Shown: positions 21,459 to 34,008, numbered from the stretch's first letter. The stretch: DNA of 64,000 nt from Piscicola geometra (GCA_943735955.1 OX030955.1:10619647-10683646); one strand, 5' to 3'. Notes: generated by a model from the sequence alone, not told the origin. A program made the numbers and translations.

Positions 21459-21576
21459 GTCTACGGCACCCGGTATTCCCAGGCGGTCACCCATCCAAGT
21501 ACTAACCGGGCTCGACGTTGCTTAACTTCGGTGATCGGACGAGAACCGGTGCTTTCAACGTGATATGGCCGTAGAC
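21459..21576 (-). rRNA. 5S rRNA, copy 54
   Basis: Consensus body. 5' flank: gatgccttt, agctcta. Confidence 0.97.
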
Positions 21577-21859
21577 ATTGAAAGTGAGATAAAAGATGCC
21601 TTTGAGCCTACATGTTGTACATCCCGCCTGAAATGTCCACCATGTATTTGTTATTTATTTTTGCACTTAAGTTGCCACCAACCGTCTTGCCGTTGCAACT
21701 TGCAAAAAGCTCTATATCGCTGAGAGAATAATACATTCTAAAAGAAAAACAGTTAATTAACGAAAAATGAATGCATTACAAAAAATTGCTGATCAACTAA
21801 CTATCTAATTAACCCGAGCTCTTTTTCGTATAGCAAAAATTGAAAAGAGAAAATAAAAA

Positions 21860-21977
21860 GTCTACGGCACCCGGTATTCCCAGGCGGTCACCCATCCAAG
21901 TACTAACCGGGCTCGACGTTGCTTAACTTCGGTGATCGGACGAGAACCGGTGCTTTCAACGTGATATGGCCGTAGAC
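21860..21977 (-). rRNA. 5S rRNA, copy 55
   Basis: Consensus body. 5' flank: gatgcttttcag, gagaca with aatatattc, aattaaaaag. Confidence 0.97.
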
Positions 21978-22260
21978 ATTGAAAGTGAGATAAAAGATGC
22001 TTTTCAGCCTACATGTTGTACATCCCGCCTGAAATGTCCACCATGTATTTGTTATTTATTTTTGCACTTAAGTTGCCACCAACCGTCTTGCCGTTGCAAC
22101 TTGCAAAAAGCTCCATATCGCTGAGACAATAATATATTCTAAAAGAAAAACAGTTAATTAACGAAAAATGAATGCATTACAAAAAATTGCTGATCAACTA
22201 ACTATCTAATTAACCCGAGCTCTTTTTCGTATAGCAAAAATTAAAAAGAGAAAATAAAAA

Positions 22261-22378
22261 GTCTACGGCACCCGGTATTCCCAGGCGGTCACCCATCCAA
22301 GTACTAACCGGGCTCGACGTTGCTTAACTTCGGTGATCGGACGAGAACCGGTGCTTTCAACGTGATATGGCCGTAGAC
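22261..22378 (-). rRNA. 5S rRNA, copy 56
   Basis: Consensus body. 5' flank: gagaca with aatacattc, aattaaaaag. Confidence 0.97.
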
Positions 22379-22661
22379 ATTGAAAGTGAGATAAAAGATG
22401 CTTTTGAGCCTACATGTTGTACATCCCGCCTGAAATGTCCACCATGTATTTGTTATTTATTTTTGCACTTAAGTTGCCACCAACCGTCTTGCCGTTGCAA
22501 CTTGCAAAAAGCTCCATATCGCTGAGACAATAATACATTCTAAAAGAAAAACAGTTAATTAACGAAAAATGAATGCATTACAAAAAATTGCTGATCAACT
22601 AACTATCTAATTAACCCGAGCTCTTTTTCGTATAGCAAAAATTAAAAAGAGAAAATAAAAA

Positions 22662-22779
22662 GTCTACGGCACCCGGTATTCCCAGGCGGTCACCCATCCA
22701 AGTACTAACCGGGCTCGACGTTGCTTAACTTCGGTGATCGGACGAGAACCGGTGCTTTCAACGTGATATGGCCGTAGAC
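22662..22779 (-). rRNA. 5S rRNA, copy 57
   Basis: Consensus body. 5' flank: gagaca with aatatattc, aattaaaaag. Confidence 0.97.
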
Positions 22780-23062
22780 ATTGAAAGTGAGATAAAAGAT
22801 GCTTTTGAGCCTACATGTTGTACATCCCGCCTGAAATGTCCACCATGTATTTGTTATTTATTTTTGCACTTAAGTTGCCACCAACCGTCTTGCCGTTGCA
22901 ACTTGCAAAAAGCTCCATATCGCTGAGACAATAATATATTCTAAAAGAAAAACAGTTAATTAACGAAAAATGAATGCATTACAAAAAATTGCTGATCAAC
23001 TAACTATCTAATTAACCCGAGCTCTTTTTCGTATAGCAAAAATTAAAAAGAGAAAATAAAAA

Positions 23063-23180
23063 GTCTACGGCACCCGGTATTCCCAGGCGGTCACCCATCC
23101 AAGTACTAACCGGGCTCGACGTTGCTTAACTTCGGTGATCGGACGAGAACCGGTGCTTTCAACGTGATATGGCCGTAGAC
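23063..23180 (-). rRNA. 5S rRNA, copy 58
   Basis: Consensus body. 5' flank: gagaca with aatacattc, aattaaaaag. Confidence 0.97.
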
Positions 23181-23463
23181 ATTGAAAGTGAGATAAAAGA
23201 TGCTTTTGAGCCTACATGTTGTACATCCCGCCTGAAATGTCCACCATGTATTTGTTATTTATTTTTGCACTTAAGTTGCCACCAACCGTCTTGCCGTTGC
23301 AACTTGCAAAAAGCTCCATATCGCTGAGACAATAATACATTCTAAAAGAAAAACAGTTAATTAACGAAAAATGAATGCATTACAAAAAATTGCTGATCAA
23401 CTAACTATCTAATTAACCCGAGCTCTTTTTCGTATAGCAAAAATTAAAAAGAGAAAATAAAAA

Positions 23464-23581
23464 GTCTACGGCACCCGGTATTCCCAGGCGGTCACCCATC
23501 CAAGTACTAACCGGGCTCGACGTTGCTTAACTTCGGTGATCGGACGAGAACCGGTGCTTTCAACGTGATATGGCCGTAGAC
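23464..23581 (-). rRNA. 5S rRNA, copy 59
   Basis: Consensus body. 5' flank: gagaca with aatatattc, aattaaaaag. Confidence 0.97.
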
Positions 23582-23864
23582 ATTGAAAGTGAGATAAAAG
23601 ATGCTTTTGAGCCTACATGTTGTACATCCCGCCTGAAATGTCCACCATGTATTTGTTATTTATTTTTGCACTTAAGTTGCCACCAACCGTCTTGCCGTTG
23701 CAACTTGCAAAAAGCTCCATATCGCTGAGACAATAATATATTCTAAAAGAAAAACAGTTAATTAACGAAAAATGAATGCATTACAAAAAATTGCTGATCA
23801 ACTAACTATCTAATTAACCCGAGCTCTTTTTCGTATAGCAAAAATTAAAAAGAGAAAATAAAAA

Positions 23865-23982
23865 GTCTACGGCACCCGGTATTCCCAGGCGGTCACCCAT
23901 CCAAGTACTAACCGGGCTCGACGTTGCTTAACTTCGGTGATCGGACGAGAACCGGTGCTTTCAACGTGATATGGCCGTAGAC
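23865..23982 (-). rRNA. 5S rRNA, copy 60
   Basis: Consensus body. 5' flank: gagaca with aatacattc, aattaaaaag; last of the dimers. Confidence 0.97.
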
Positions 23983-24265
23983 ATTGAAAGTGAGATAAAA
24001 GATGCTTTTGAGCCTACATGTTGTACATCCCGCCTGAAATGTCCACCATGTATTTGTTATTTATTTTTGCACTTAAGTTGCCACCAACCGTCTTGCCGTT
24101 GCAACTTGCAAAAAGCTCCATATCGCTGAGACAATAATACATTCTAAAAGAAAAACAGTTAATTAACGAAAAATGAATGCATTACAAAAAATTGCTGATC
24201 AACTAACTATCTAATTAACCCGAGCTCTTTTTCGTATAGCAAAAATTAAAAAGAGAAAATAAAAA

Positions 24266-24383
24266 GTCTACGGCACCCGGTATTCCCAGGCGGTCACCCA
24301 TCCAAGTACTAACCGGGCTCGACGTTGCTTAACTTCGGTGATCGGACGAGAACCGGTGCTTTCAACGTGATATGGCCGTAGAC
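24266..24383 (-). rRNA. 5S rRNA, copy 61
   Basis: Consensus body. 5' flank: gatgccttt, ccgtttttccg, cattacaaa. Confidence 0.97.
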
Positions 24384-24666
24384 ATTGAAAGTGAGATAAA
24401 AGATGCCTTTGAGCCTACATGTTGTACATCCCGCCTGAAATGTCCACCATGTATTTGTTATTTATTTTTGCACTTAAGTTGCCACCAACCGTTTTTCCGT
24501 TGCAACTTGCAAAAAGCTCCATATCGCTGAGAGAATAATACATTCTAAAAGAAAAACAGTTAATTAACGAAAAATGAATGCATTACAAAAAATTGCTGAT
24601 CAACTAACTATCTAATTAACCCGAGCTCTTTTTCGTATAGCAAAAATTGAAAAGAGAAAATAAAAA

Positions 24667-24784
24667 GTCTACGGCACCCGGTATTCCCAGGCGGTCACCC
24701 ATCCAAGTACTAACCGGGCTCGACGTTGCTTAACTTCGGTGATCGGACGAGAACCGGTGCTTTCAACGTGATATGGCCGTAGAC
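24667..24784 (-). rRNA. 5S rRNA, copy 62
   Basis: Consensus body. 5' flank: gagaca, A-type. Confidence 0.97.
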
Positions 24785-25067
24785 ATTGAAAGTGAGATAA
24801 AAGATGCTTTTGAGCCTACATGTTGTACATCCCGCCTGAAATGTCCACCATGTATTTGTTATTTATTTTTGCACTTAAGTTGCCACCAACCGTCTTGCCG
24901 TTGCAACTTGCAAAAAGCTCCATATCGCTGAGACAATAATACATTCTAAAAGAAAAACAGTTAATTAACGAAAAATGAATGCATTACAAAAAATTGCTGA
25001 TCAACTAACTATCTAATTAACCCGAGCTCTTTTTCGTATAGCAAAAATTGAAAAGAGAAAATAAAAA

Positions 25068-25185
25068 GTCTACGGCACCCGGTATTCCCAGGCGGTCACC
25101 CATCCAAGTACTAACCGGGCTCGACGTTGCTTAACTTCGGTGATCGGACGAGAACCGGTGCTTTCAACGTGATATGGCCGTAGAC
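25068..25185 (-). rRNA. 5S rRNA, copy 63
   Basis: Consensus body. 5' flank: gagaca, aattaaaaag. Confidence 0.97.
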
Positions 25186-25468
25186 ATTGAAAGTGAGATA
25201 AAAGATGCTTTTGAGCCTACATGTTGTACATCCCGCCTGAAATGTCCACCATGTATTTGTTATTTATTTTTGCACTTAAGTTGCCACCAACCGTCTTGCC
25301 GTTGCAACTTGCAAAAAGCTCCATATCGCTGAGACAATAATACATTCTAAAAGAAAAACAGTTAATTAACGAAAAATGAATGCATTACAAAAAATTGCTG
25401 ATCAACTAACTATCTAATTAACCCGAGCTCTTTTTCGTATAGCAAAAATTAAAAAGAGAAAATAAAAA

Positions 25469-25586
25469 GTCTACGGCACCCGGTATTCCCAGGCGGTCAC
25501 CCATCCAAGTACTAACCGGGCTCGACGTTGCTTAACTTCGGTGATCGGACGAGAACCGGTGCTTTCAACGTGATATGGCCGTAGAC
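25469..25586 (-). rRNA. 5S rRNA, copy 64
   Basis: Consensus body. 5' flank: gatgccttt, ccgtttttccg, aaatggctgatcat. Confidence 0.97.
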
Positions 25587-25869
25587 ATTGAAAGTGAGAT
25601 AAAAGATGCCTTTGAGCCTACATGTTGTACATCCCGCCTGAAATGTCCACCATGTATTTGTTATTTATTTTTGCACTTAAGTTGCCACCAACCGTTTTTC
25701 CGTTGCAACTTGCAAAAAGCTCCATATCGCTGAGAGAATAATACATTCTAAAAGAAAAACAGTTAATTAACGAAAAATGAATGCATTTCAAAAAATGGCT
25801 GATCATCTAACTATCTAATTAACCCGAGCTCTTTTTCGTATAGCAAAAATTGAAAAGAGAAAATAAAAA

Positions 25870-25987
25870 GTCTACGGCACCCGGTATTCCCAGGCGGTCA
25901 CCCATCCAAGTACTAACCGGGCTCGACGTTGCTTAACTTCGGTGATCGGACGAGAACCGGTGCTTTCAACGTGATATGGCCGTAGAC
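25870..25987 (-). rRNA. 5S rRNA, copy 65
   Basis: Consensus body. 5' flank: gagaca, aattaaaaag. Confidence 0.97.
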
Positions 25988-26270
25988 ATTGAAAGTGAGA
26001 TAAAAGATGCTTTTGAGCCTACATGTTGTACATCCCGCCTGAAATGTCCACCATGTATTTGTTATTTATTTTTGCACTTAAGTTGCCACCAACCGTCTTG
26101 CCGTTGCAACTTGCAAAAAGCTCCATATCGCTGAGACAATAATACATTCTAAAAGAAAAACAGTTAATTAACGAAAAATGAATGCATTACAAAAAATTGC
26201 TGATCAACTAACTATCTAATTAACCCGAGCTCTTTTTCGTATAGCAAAAATTAAAAAGAGAAAATAAAAA

Positions 26271-26388
26271 GTCTACGGCACCCGGTATTCCCAGGCAGTC
26301 ACCCATCCAAGTACTAACCGGGCTCGACGTTGCTTAACTTCGGTGATCGGACGAGAACCGGTGCTTTCAACGTGATATGGCCGTAGAC
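26271..26388 (-). rRNA. 5S rRNA, copy 66 (C92T)
   Basis: C92T gives a G85-U92 wobble next to the GUGA tetraloop in the C box. 5' flank: ccgtttttccg, aaatggctgatcat. Confidence 0.93.
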
Positions 26389-26671
26389 ATTGAAAGTGAG
26401 ATAAAAGATGCCTTTGAGCCTACATGTTGTACATCCCGCCTGAAATGTCCACCATGTATTTGTTATTTATTTTTGCACTTAAGTTGCCACCAACCGTTTT
26501 TCCGTTGCAACTTGCAAAAAGCTCCATATCGCTGAGAGAATAATACATTCTAAAAGAAAAACAGTTAATTAACGAAAAATGAATGCATTTCAAAAAATGG
26601 CTGATCATCTAACTATCTAATTAACCCGAGCTCTTTTTCGTATAGCAAAAATTGAAAAGAGAAAATAAAAA

Positions 26672-26789
26672 GTCTACGGCACCCGGTATTCCCAGGTGGT
26701 CACCCATCCAAGTACTAACCGGGCTCGACGTGGCTTAACTTCGGTGATCGGACGAGAACCGGTGCTTTCAACGTGATATGGCCGTAGAC
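26672..26789 (-). rRNA. 5S rRNA, copy 67 (A58C, G93A)
   Basis: A58C breaks U20-A58 of helix II inside the A box. G93A turns the U84-G93 wobble into a U-A pair. 5' flank: gatgattttgag (unique), ctggc. Confidence 0.92.
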
Positions 26790-27072
26790 ATTGAAAGTGA
26801 GATAAAAGATGATTTTGAGCCTACATGTTGTACATCCCGCCTGAAATGTCCACCATGTATTTGTTATTTATTTTTGCACTTAAGTTGCCACCAACCGTCT
26901 TGCCGTTGCAACTGGCAAAAAGCTCCATATCGCTGAGAGAATAATACATTCTAAAAGAAAAACAGTTAATTAACGAAAAATGAATGCATTACAAAAAATT
27001 GCTGATCAACTAACTATCTAATTAACCCGAGCTCTTTTTCGTATAGCAAAAATTGAAAAGAGAAAATAAAAA

Positions 27073-27190
27073 GTCTACGGCACCCGGTATTCCCAGGCGG
27101 TCACCCATCCAAGTACTAACCGGGCTCGACGTTGCTTAACTTCGGTGATCGGACGAGAACCGGTGCTTTCAACGTGATATGGCCGTAGAC
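27073..27190 (-). rRNA. 5S rRNA, copy 68
   Basis: Consensus body. 5' flank: gatgccttt, agctcta, taactaaaa. Confidence 0.97.
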
Positions 27191-27473
27191 ATTGAAAGTG
27201 AGATAAAAGATGCCTTTGAGCCTACATGTTGTACATCCCGCCTGAAATGTCCACCATGTATTTGTTATTTATTTTTGCACTTAAGTTGCCACCAACCGTC
27301 TTGCCGTTGCAACTTGCAAAAAGCTCTATATCGCTGAGAGAATAATACATTCTAAAAGAAAAACAGTTAATTAACTAAAAATGAATGCATTACAAAAAAT
27401 TGCTGATCAACTAACTATCTAATTAACCCGAGCTCTTTTTCGTATAGCAAAAATTGAAAAGAGAAAATAAAAA

Positions 27474-27591
27474 GTCTACGGCACCCGGTATTCCCAGGCG
27501 GTCACCCATCCAAGTACTAACCGGGCTCGACGTTGCTTAACTTCGGTGATCGGACGAGAACCGGTGCTTTCAACGTGATATGGCCGTAGAC
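27474..27591 (-). rRNA. 5S rRNA, copy 69
   Basis: Consensus body. 5' flank: agaatgtttttgag (+1 base), gagaca; 402-bp unit. Confidence 0.97.
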
Positions 27592-27875
27592 ATTGAAAGT
27601 GAGATAAAAGAATGTTTTTGAGCCTACATGTTGTACATCCCGCCTGAAATGTCCACCATGTATTTGTTATTTATTTTTGCACTTAAGTTGCCACCAACCG
27701 TCTTGCCGTTGCAACTTGCAAAAAGCTCCATATCGCTGAGACAATAATACATTCTAAAAGAAAAACAGTTAATTAACGAAAAATGAATGCATTACAAAAA
27801 ATTGCTGATCAACTAACTATCTAATTAACCCGAGCTCTTTTTCGTATAGCAAAAATTGAAAAGAGAAAATAAAAA

Positions 27876-27993
27876 GTCTACGGCACCCGGTATTCCCAGG
27901 CGGTCACCCATCCAAGTACTAACCGGGCTCGACGTTGCTTAACTTCGGTGATCGGACGAGAACCGGTGCTTTCAACGTGATATGGCCGTAGAC
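27876..27993 (-). rRNA. 5S rRNA, copy 70
   Basis: Consensus body. 5' flank: gaaaatgag, gagaga. Confidence 0.97.
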
Positions 27994-28276
27994 ATTGAAA
28001 ATGAGATAAAAGATGCTTTTGAGCCTACATGTTGTACATCCCGCCTGAAATGTCCACCATGTATTTGTTATTTATTTTTGCACTTAAGTTGCCACCAACC
28101 GTCTTGCCGTTGCAACTTGCAAAAAGCTCCATATCGCTGAGAGAATAATACATTCTAAAAGAAAAACAGTTAATTAACGAAAAATGAATGCATTACAAAA
28201 AATTGCTGATCAACTAACTATCTAATTAACCCGAGCTCTTTTTCGTATAGCAAAAATTGAAAAGAGAAAATAAAAA

Positions 28277-28394
28277 GTCTACGGCACCCGGTATTCCCAG
28301 GCGGTCACCCATCCAAGTACTAACCGGGCTCGACGTTGCTTAACTTCGGTGATCGGACGAGAACCGGTGCTTTCAACGTGATATGGCCGTAGAC
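28277..28394 (-). rRNA. 5S rRNA, copy 71
   Basis: Consensus body. 5' flank: gatgccttt, agctcta, taactaaaa. Confidence 0.97.
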
Positions 28395-28677
28395 ATTGAA
28401 AGTGAGATAAAAGATGCCTTTGAGCCTACATGTTGTACATCCCGCCTGAAATGTCCACCATGTATTTGTTATTTATTTTTGCACTTAAGTTGCCACCAAC
28501 CGTCTTGCCGTTGCAACTTGCAAAAAGCTCTATATCGCTGAGAGAATAATACATTCTAAAAGAAAAACAGTTAATTAACTAAAAATGAATGCATTACAAA
28601 AAATTGCTGATCAACTAACTATCTAATTAACCCGAGCTCTTTTTCGTATAGCAAAAATTGAAAAGAGAAAATAAAAA

Positions 28678-28795
28678 GTCTACGGCACCCGGTATTCCCA
28701 GGCGGTCACCCATCCAAGTACTAACCGGGCTCGACGTTGCTTAACTTCGGTGATCGGACGAGAACCGGTGCTTTCAACGTGATATGGCCGTAGAC
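28678..28795 (-). rRNA. 5S rRNA, copy 72
   Basis: Consensus body. 5' flank: gatgctttt, gagaca. Confidence 0.97.
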
Positions 28796-29078
28796 ATTGA
28801 AAGTGAGATAAAAGATGCTTTTGAGCCTACATGTTGTACATCCCGCCTGAAATGTCCACCATGTATTTGTTATTTATTTTTGCACTTAAGTTGCCACCAA
28901 CCGTCTTGCCGTTGCAACTTGCAAAAAGCTCCATATCGCTGAGACAATAATACATTCTAAAAGAAAAACAGTTAATTAACGAAAAATGAATGCATTACAA
29001 AAAATTGCTGATCAACTAACTATCTAATTAACCCGAGCTCTTTTTCGTATAGCAAAAATTGAAAAGAGAAAATAAAAA

Positions 29079-29196
29079 GTCTACGGCACCCGGTATTCCC
29101 AGGCGGTCACCCATCCAAGTACTAACCGGGCTCGACGTTGCTTAACTTCGGTGATCGGACGAGAACCGGTGCTTTCAACGTGATATGGCCGTAGAC
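29079..29196 (-). rRNA. 5S rRNA, copy 73
   Basis: Consensus body. 5' flank: gaaaatgag, nine-A tract, seven-T tract; 400-bp unit. Confidence 0.97.
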
Positions 29197-29478
29197 ATTG
29201 AAAATGAGATAAAAGATGCTTTTGAGCCTACATGTTGTACATCCCGCCTGAAATGTCCACCATGTATTTGTTATTTATTTTTGCACTTAAGTTGCCACCA
29301 ACCGTCTTGCCGTTGCAACTTGCAAAAAGCTCCATATCGCTGAGAGAATAATACATTCTAAAAAAAAACAGTTAATTAACGAAAAATGAATGCATTACAA
29401 AAAATTGCTGATCAACTAACTATCTAATTAACCCGAGCTTTTTTTCGTATAGCAAAAATTGAAAAGAGAAAATAAAAA

Positions 29479-29596
29479 GTCTACGGCACCCGGTATTCCC
29501 AGGCGGTCACCCATCCAAGTACTAACCGGGCTCGACGTTGCTTAACTTCGGTGATCGGACGAGAACCGGTGCTTTCAACGTGATATGGCCGTAGAC
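29479..29596 (-). rRNA. 5S rRNA, copy 74
   Basis: Consensus body. 5' flank: gatactttt, aaatggctgatcat. Confidence 0.97.
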
Positions 29597-29879
29597 ATTG
29601 AAAGTGAGATAAAAGATACTTTTGAGCCTACATGTTGTACATCCCGCCTGAAATGTCCACCATGTATTTGTTATTTATTTTTGCACTTAAGTTGCCACCA
29701 ACCGTCTTGCCGTTGCAACTTGCAAAAAGCTCCATATCGCTGAGAGAATAATACATTCTAAAAGAAAAACAGTTAATTAACGAAAAATGAATGCATTTCA
29801 AAAAATGGCTGATCATCTAACTATCTAATTAACCCGAGCTCTTTTTCGTATAGCAAAAATTGAAAAGAGAAAATAAAAA

Positions 29880-29997
29880 GTCTACGGCACCCGGTATTCC
29901 CAGGCGGTCACCCATCCAAGTACTAACCGGGCTCGACGTTGCTTAACTTCGGTGATCGGACGAGAACCGGTGCTTTCAACGTGATATGGCCGTAGAC
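29880..29997 (-). rRNA. 5S rRNA, copy 75
   Basis: Consensus body. 5' flank: gagaca, aattaaaaag. Confidence 0.97.
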
Positions 29998-30280
29998 ATT
30001 GAAAGTGAGATAAAAGATGCTTTTGAGCCTACATGTTGTACATCCCGCCTGAAATGTCCACCATGTATTTGTTATTTATTTTTGCACTTAAGTTGCCACC
30101 AACCGTCTTGCCGTTGCAACTTGCAAAAAGCTCCATATCGCTGAGACAATAATACATTCTAAAAGAAAAACAGTTAATTAACGAAAAATGAATGCATTAC
30201 AAAAAATTGCTGATCAACTAACTATCTAATTAACCCGAGCTCTTTTTCGTATAGCAAAAATTAAAAAGAGAAAATAAAAA

Positions 30281-30398
30281 GTCTACGGCACCCGGTATTC
30301 CCAGGCAGTCACCCATCCAAGTACTAACCGGGCTCGACGTTGCTTAACTTCGGTGATCGGACGAGAACCGGTGCTTTCAACGTGATATGGCCGTAGAC
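30281..30398 (-). rRNA. 5S rRNA, copy 76 (C92T)
   Basis: C92T; counterpart of copy 66 at 4010 bp. 5' flank: ccgtttttccg, aaatggctgatcat. Confidence 0.93.
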
Positions 30399-30681
30399 AT
30401 TGAAAGTGAGATAAAAGATGCCTTTGAGCCTACATGTTGTACATCCCGCCTGAAATGTCCACCATGTATTTGTTATTTATTTTTGCACTTAAGTTGCCAC
30501 CAACCGTTTTTCCGTTGCAACTTGCAAAAAGCTCCATATCGCTGAGAGAATAATACATTCTAAAAGAAAAACAGTTAATTAACGAAAAATGAATGCATTT
30601 CAAAAAATGGCTGATCATCTAACTATCTAATTAACCCGAGCTCTTTTTCGTATAGCAAAAATTGAAAAGAGAAAATAAAAA

Positions 30682-30799
30682 GTCTACGGCACCCGGTATT
30701 CCCAGGTGGTCACCCATCCAAGTACTAACCGGGCTCGACGTGGCTTAACTTCGGTGATCGGACGAGAACCGGTGCTTTCAACGTGATATGGCCGTAGAC
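30682..30799 (-). rRNA. 5S rRNA, copy 77 (A58C, G93A)
   Basis: Same pair of changes as copy 67, 4010 bp away. 5' flank: gatgctttt, ctggc. Confidence 0.92.
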
Positions 30800-31082
30800 A
30801 TTGAAAGTGAGATAAAAGATGCTTTTGAGCCTACATGTTGTACATCCCGCCTGAAATGTCCACCATGTATTTGTTATTTATTTTTGCACTTAAGTTGCCA
30901 CCAACCGTCTTGCCGTTGCAACTGGCAAAAAGCTCCATATCGCTGAGAGAATAATACATTCTAAAAGAAAAACAGTTAATTAACGAAAAATGAATGCATT
31001 ACAAAAAATTGCTGATCAACTAACTATCTAATTAACCCGAGCTCTTTTTCGTATAGCAAAAATTGAAAAGAGAAAATAAAAA

Positions 31083-31200
31083 GTCTACGGCACCCGGTAT
31101 TCCCAGGCGGTCACCCATCCAAGTACTAACCGGGCTCGACGTTGCTTAACTTCGGTGATCGGACGAGAACCGGTGCTTTCAACGTGATATGGCCGTAGAC
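31083..31200 (-). rRNA. 5S rRNA, copy 78
   Basis: Consensus body. 5' flank: gatgccttt, agctcta, taactaaaa. Confidence 0.97.
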
Positions 31201-31483
31201 ATTGAAAGTGAGATAAAAGATGCCTTTGAGCCTACATGTTGTACATCCCGCCTGAAATGTCCACCATGTATTTGTTATTTATTTTTGCACTTAAGTTGCC
31301 ACCAACCGTCTTGCCGTTGCAACTTGCAAAAAGCTCTATATCGCTGAGAGAATAATACATTCTAAAAGAAAAACAGTTAATTAACTAAAAATGAATGCAT
31401 TACAAAAAATTGCTGATCAACTAACTATCTAATTAACCCGAGCTCTTTTTCGTATAGCAAAAATTGAAAAGAGAAAATAAAAA

Positions 31484-31601
31484 GTCTACGGCACCCGGTA
31501 TTCCCAGGCGGTCACCCATCCAAGTACTAACCGGGCTCGACGTTGCTTAACTTCGGTGATCGGACGAGAACCGGTGCTTTTAACGTGATATGGCCGTAGA
31601 C
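31484..31601 (-). rRNA. 5S rRNA, copy 79 (G21A)
   Basis: G21A breaks G21-C57 at the end of helix II. 5' flank: gaaaatgag, gagaga. Confidence 0.93.
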
Positions 31602-31884
31602 ATTGAAAATGAGATAAAAGATGCTTTTGAGCCTACATGTTGTACATCCCGCCTGAAATGTCCACCATGTATTTGTTATTTATTTTTGCACTTAAGTTGC
31701 CACCAACCGTCTTGCCGTTGCAACTTGCAAAAAGCTCCATATCGCTGAGAGAATAATACATTCTAAAAGAAAAACAGTTAATTAACGAAAAATGAATGCA
31801 TTACAAAAAATTGCTGATCAACTAACTATCTAATTAACCCGAGCTCTTTTTCGTATAGCAAAAATTGAAAAGAGAAAATAAAAA

Positions 31885-32002
31885 GTCTACGGCACCCGGT
31901 ATTCCCAGGCGGTCACCCATCCAAGTACTAACCGGGCTCGACGTTGCTTAACTTCGGTGATCGGACGAGAACCGGTGCTTTCAACGTGATATGGCCGTAG
32001 AC
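31885..32002 (-). rRNA. 5S rRNA, copy 80
   Basis: Consensus body. 5' flank: gatgccttt, agctcta, taactaaaa. Confidence 0.97.
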
Positions 32003-32285
32003 ATTGAAAGTGAGATAAAAGATGCCTTTGAGCCTACATGTTGTACATCCCGCCTGAAATGTCCACCATGTATTTGTTATTTATTTTTGCACTTAAGTTG
32101 CCACCAACCGTCTTGCCGTTGCAACTTGCAAAAAGCTCTATATCGCTGAGAGAATAATACATTCTAAAAGAAAAACAGTTAATTAACTAAAAATGAATGC
32201 ATTACAAAAAATTGCTGATCAACTAACTATCTAATTAACCCGAGCTCTTTTTCGTATAGCAAAAATTGAAAAGAGAAAATAAAAA

Positions 32286-32403
32286 GTCTACGGCACCCGG
32301 TATTCCCAGGCGGTCACCCATCCAAGTACTAACCGGGCTCGACGTTGCTTAACTTCGGTGATCGGACGAGAACCGGTGCTTTCAACGTGATATGGCCGTA
32401 GAC
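32286..32403 (-). rRNA. 5S rRNA, copy 81
   Basis: Consensus body. 5' flank: gatactttt, gagaca. Confidence 0.97.
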
Positions 32404-32686
32404 ATTGAAAGTGAGATAAAAGATACTTTTGAGCCTACATGTTGTACATCCCGCCTGAAATGTCCACCATGTATTTGTTATTTATTTTTGCACTTAAGTT
32501 GCCACCAACCGTCTTGCCGTTGCAACTTGCAAAAAGCTCCATATCGCTGAGACAATAATACATTCTAAAAGAAAAACAGTTAATTAACGAAAAATGAATG
32601 CATTACAAAAAATTGCTGATCAACTAACTATCTAATTAACCCGAGCTCTTTTTCGTATAGCAAAAATTGAAAAGAGAAAATAAAAA

Positions 32687-32804
32687 GTCTACGGCACCCG
32701 GTATTCCCAGGCGGTCACCCATCCAAGTACTAACCGGGCTCGACGTTGCTTAACTTCGGTGATCGGACGAGAACCGGTGCTTTCAACGTGATATGGCCGT
32801 AGAC
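32687..32804 (-). rRNA. 5S rRNA, copy 82
   Basis: Consensus body. 5' flank: gatgccttt, agctcta, taactaaaa. Confidence 0.97.
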
Positions 32805-33087
32805 ATTGAAAGTGAGATAAAAGATGCCTTTGAGCCTACATGTTGTACATCCCGCCTGAAATGTCCACCATGTATTTGTTATTTATTTTTGCACTTAAGT
32901 TGCCACCAACCGTCTTGCCGTTGCAACTTGCAAAAAGCTCTATATCGCTGAGAGAATAATACATTCTAAAAGAAAAACAGTTAATTAACTAAAAATGAAT
33001 GCATTACAAAAAATTGCTGATCAACTAACTATCTAATTAACCCGAGCTCTTTTTCGTATAGCAAAAATTGAAAAGAGAAAATAAAAA

Positions 33088-33205
33088 GTCTACGGCACCC
33101 GGTATTCCCAGGCGGTCACCCATCCAAGTACTAACCGGGCTCGACGTTGCTTAACTTCGGTGATCGGACGAGAACCGGTGCTTTCAACGTGATATGGCCG
33201 TAGAC
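33088..33205 (-). rRNA. 5S rRNA, copy 83
   Basis: Consensus body. 5' flank: agaatgtttttgag (+1), gagaca; 402-bp unit, counterpart of copy 69. Confidence 0.97.
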
Positions 33206-33489
33206 ATTGAAAGTGAGATAAAAGAATGTTTTTGAGCCTACATGTTGTACATCCCGCCTGAAATGTCCACCATGTATTTGTTATTTATTTTTGCACTTAA
33301 GTTGCCACCAACCGTCTTGCCGTTGCAACTTGCAAAAAGCTCCATATCGCTGAGACAATAATACATTCTAAAAGAAAAACAGTTAATTAACGAAAAATGA
33401 ATGCATTACAAAAAATTGCTGATCAACTAACTATCTAATTAACCCGAGCTCTTTTTCGTATAGCAAAAATTGAAAAGAGAAAATAAAAA

Positions 33490-33607
33490 GTCTACGGCAC
33501 CCGGTATTCCCAGGCGGTCACCCATCCAAGTACTAACCGGGCTCGACGTTGCTTAACTTCGGTGATCGGACGAGAACCGGTGCTTTTAACGTGATATGGC
33601 CGTAGAC
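33490..33607 (-). rRNA. 5S rRNA, copy 84 (G21A)
   Basis: G21A as in copy 79. 5' flank: gaaaatgag, gagaga. Confidence 0.93.
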
Positions 33608-33890
33608 ATTGAAAATGAGATAAAAGATGCTTTTGAGCCTACATGTTGTACATCCCGCCTGAAATGTCCACCATGTATTTGTTATTTATTTTTGCACTTA
33701 AGTTGCCACCAACCGTCTTGCCGTTGCAACTTGCAAAAAGCTCCATATCGCTGAGAGAATAATACATTCTAAAAGAAAAACAGTTAATTAACGAAAAATG
33801 AATGCATTACAAAAAATTGCTGATCAACTAACTATCTAATTAACCCGAGCTCTTTTTCGTATAGCAAAAATTGAAAAGAGAAAATAAAAA

Positions 33891-34008
33891 GTCTACGGCA
33901 CCCGGTATTCCCAGGCGGTCACCCATCCAAGTACTAACCGGGCTCGACGTTGCTTAACTTCGGTGATCGGACGAGAACCGGTGCTTTCAACGTGATATGG
34001 CCGTAGAC
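33891..34008 (-). rRNA. 5S rRNA, copy 85
   Basis: Consensus body. 5' flank: gatgccttt, agctcta, taactaaaa. Confidence 0.97.

Larger units (their letters stand above)
21978..24383 (-). repeat. Higher-order repeat, three 802-bp dimers
   Basis: The 5' flanks of copies 55-60 all have gagaca and aattaaaaag, and alternate aatatattc with aatacattc. This gives three dimers of 802 bp. The gene bodies in this stretch are all consensus. Confidence 0.85.
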
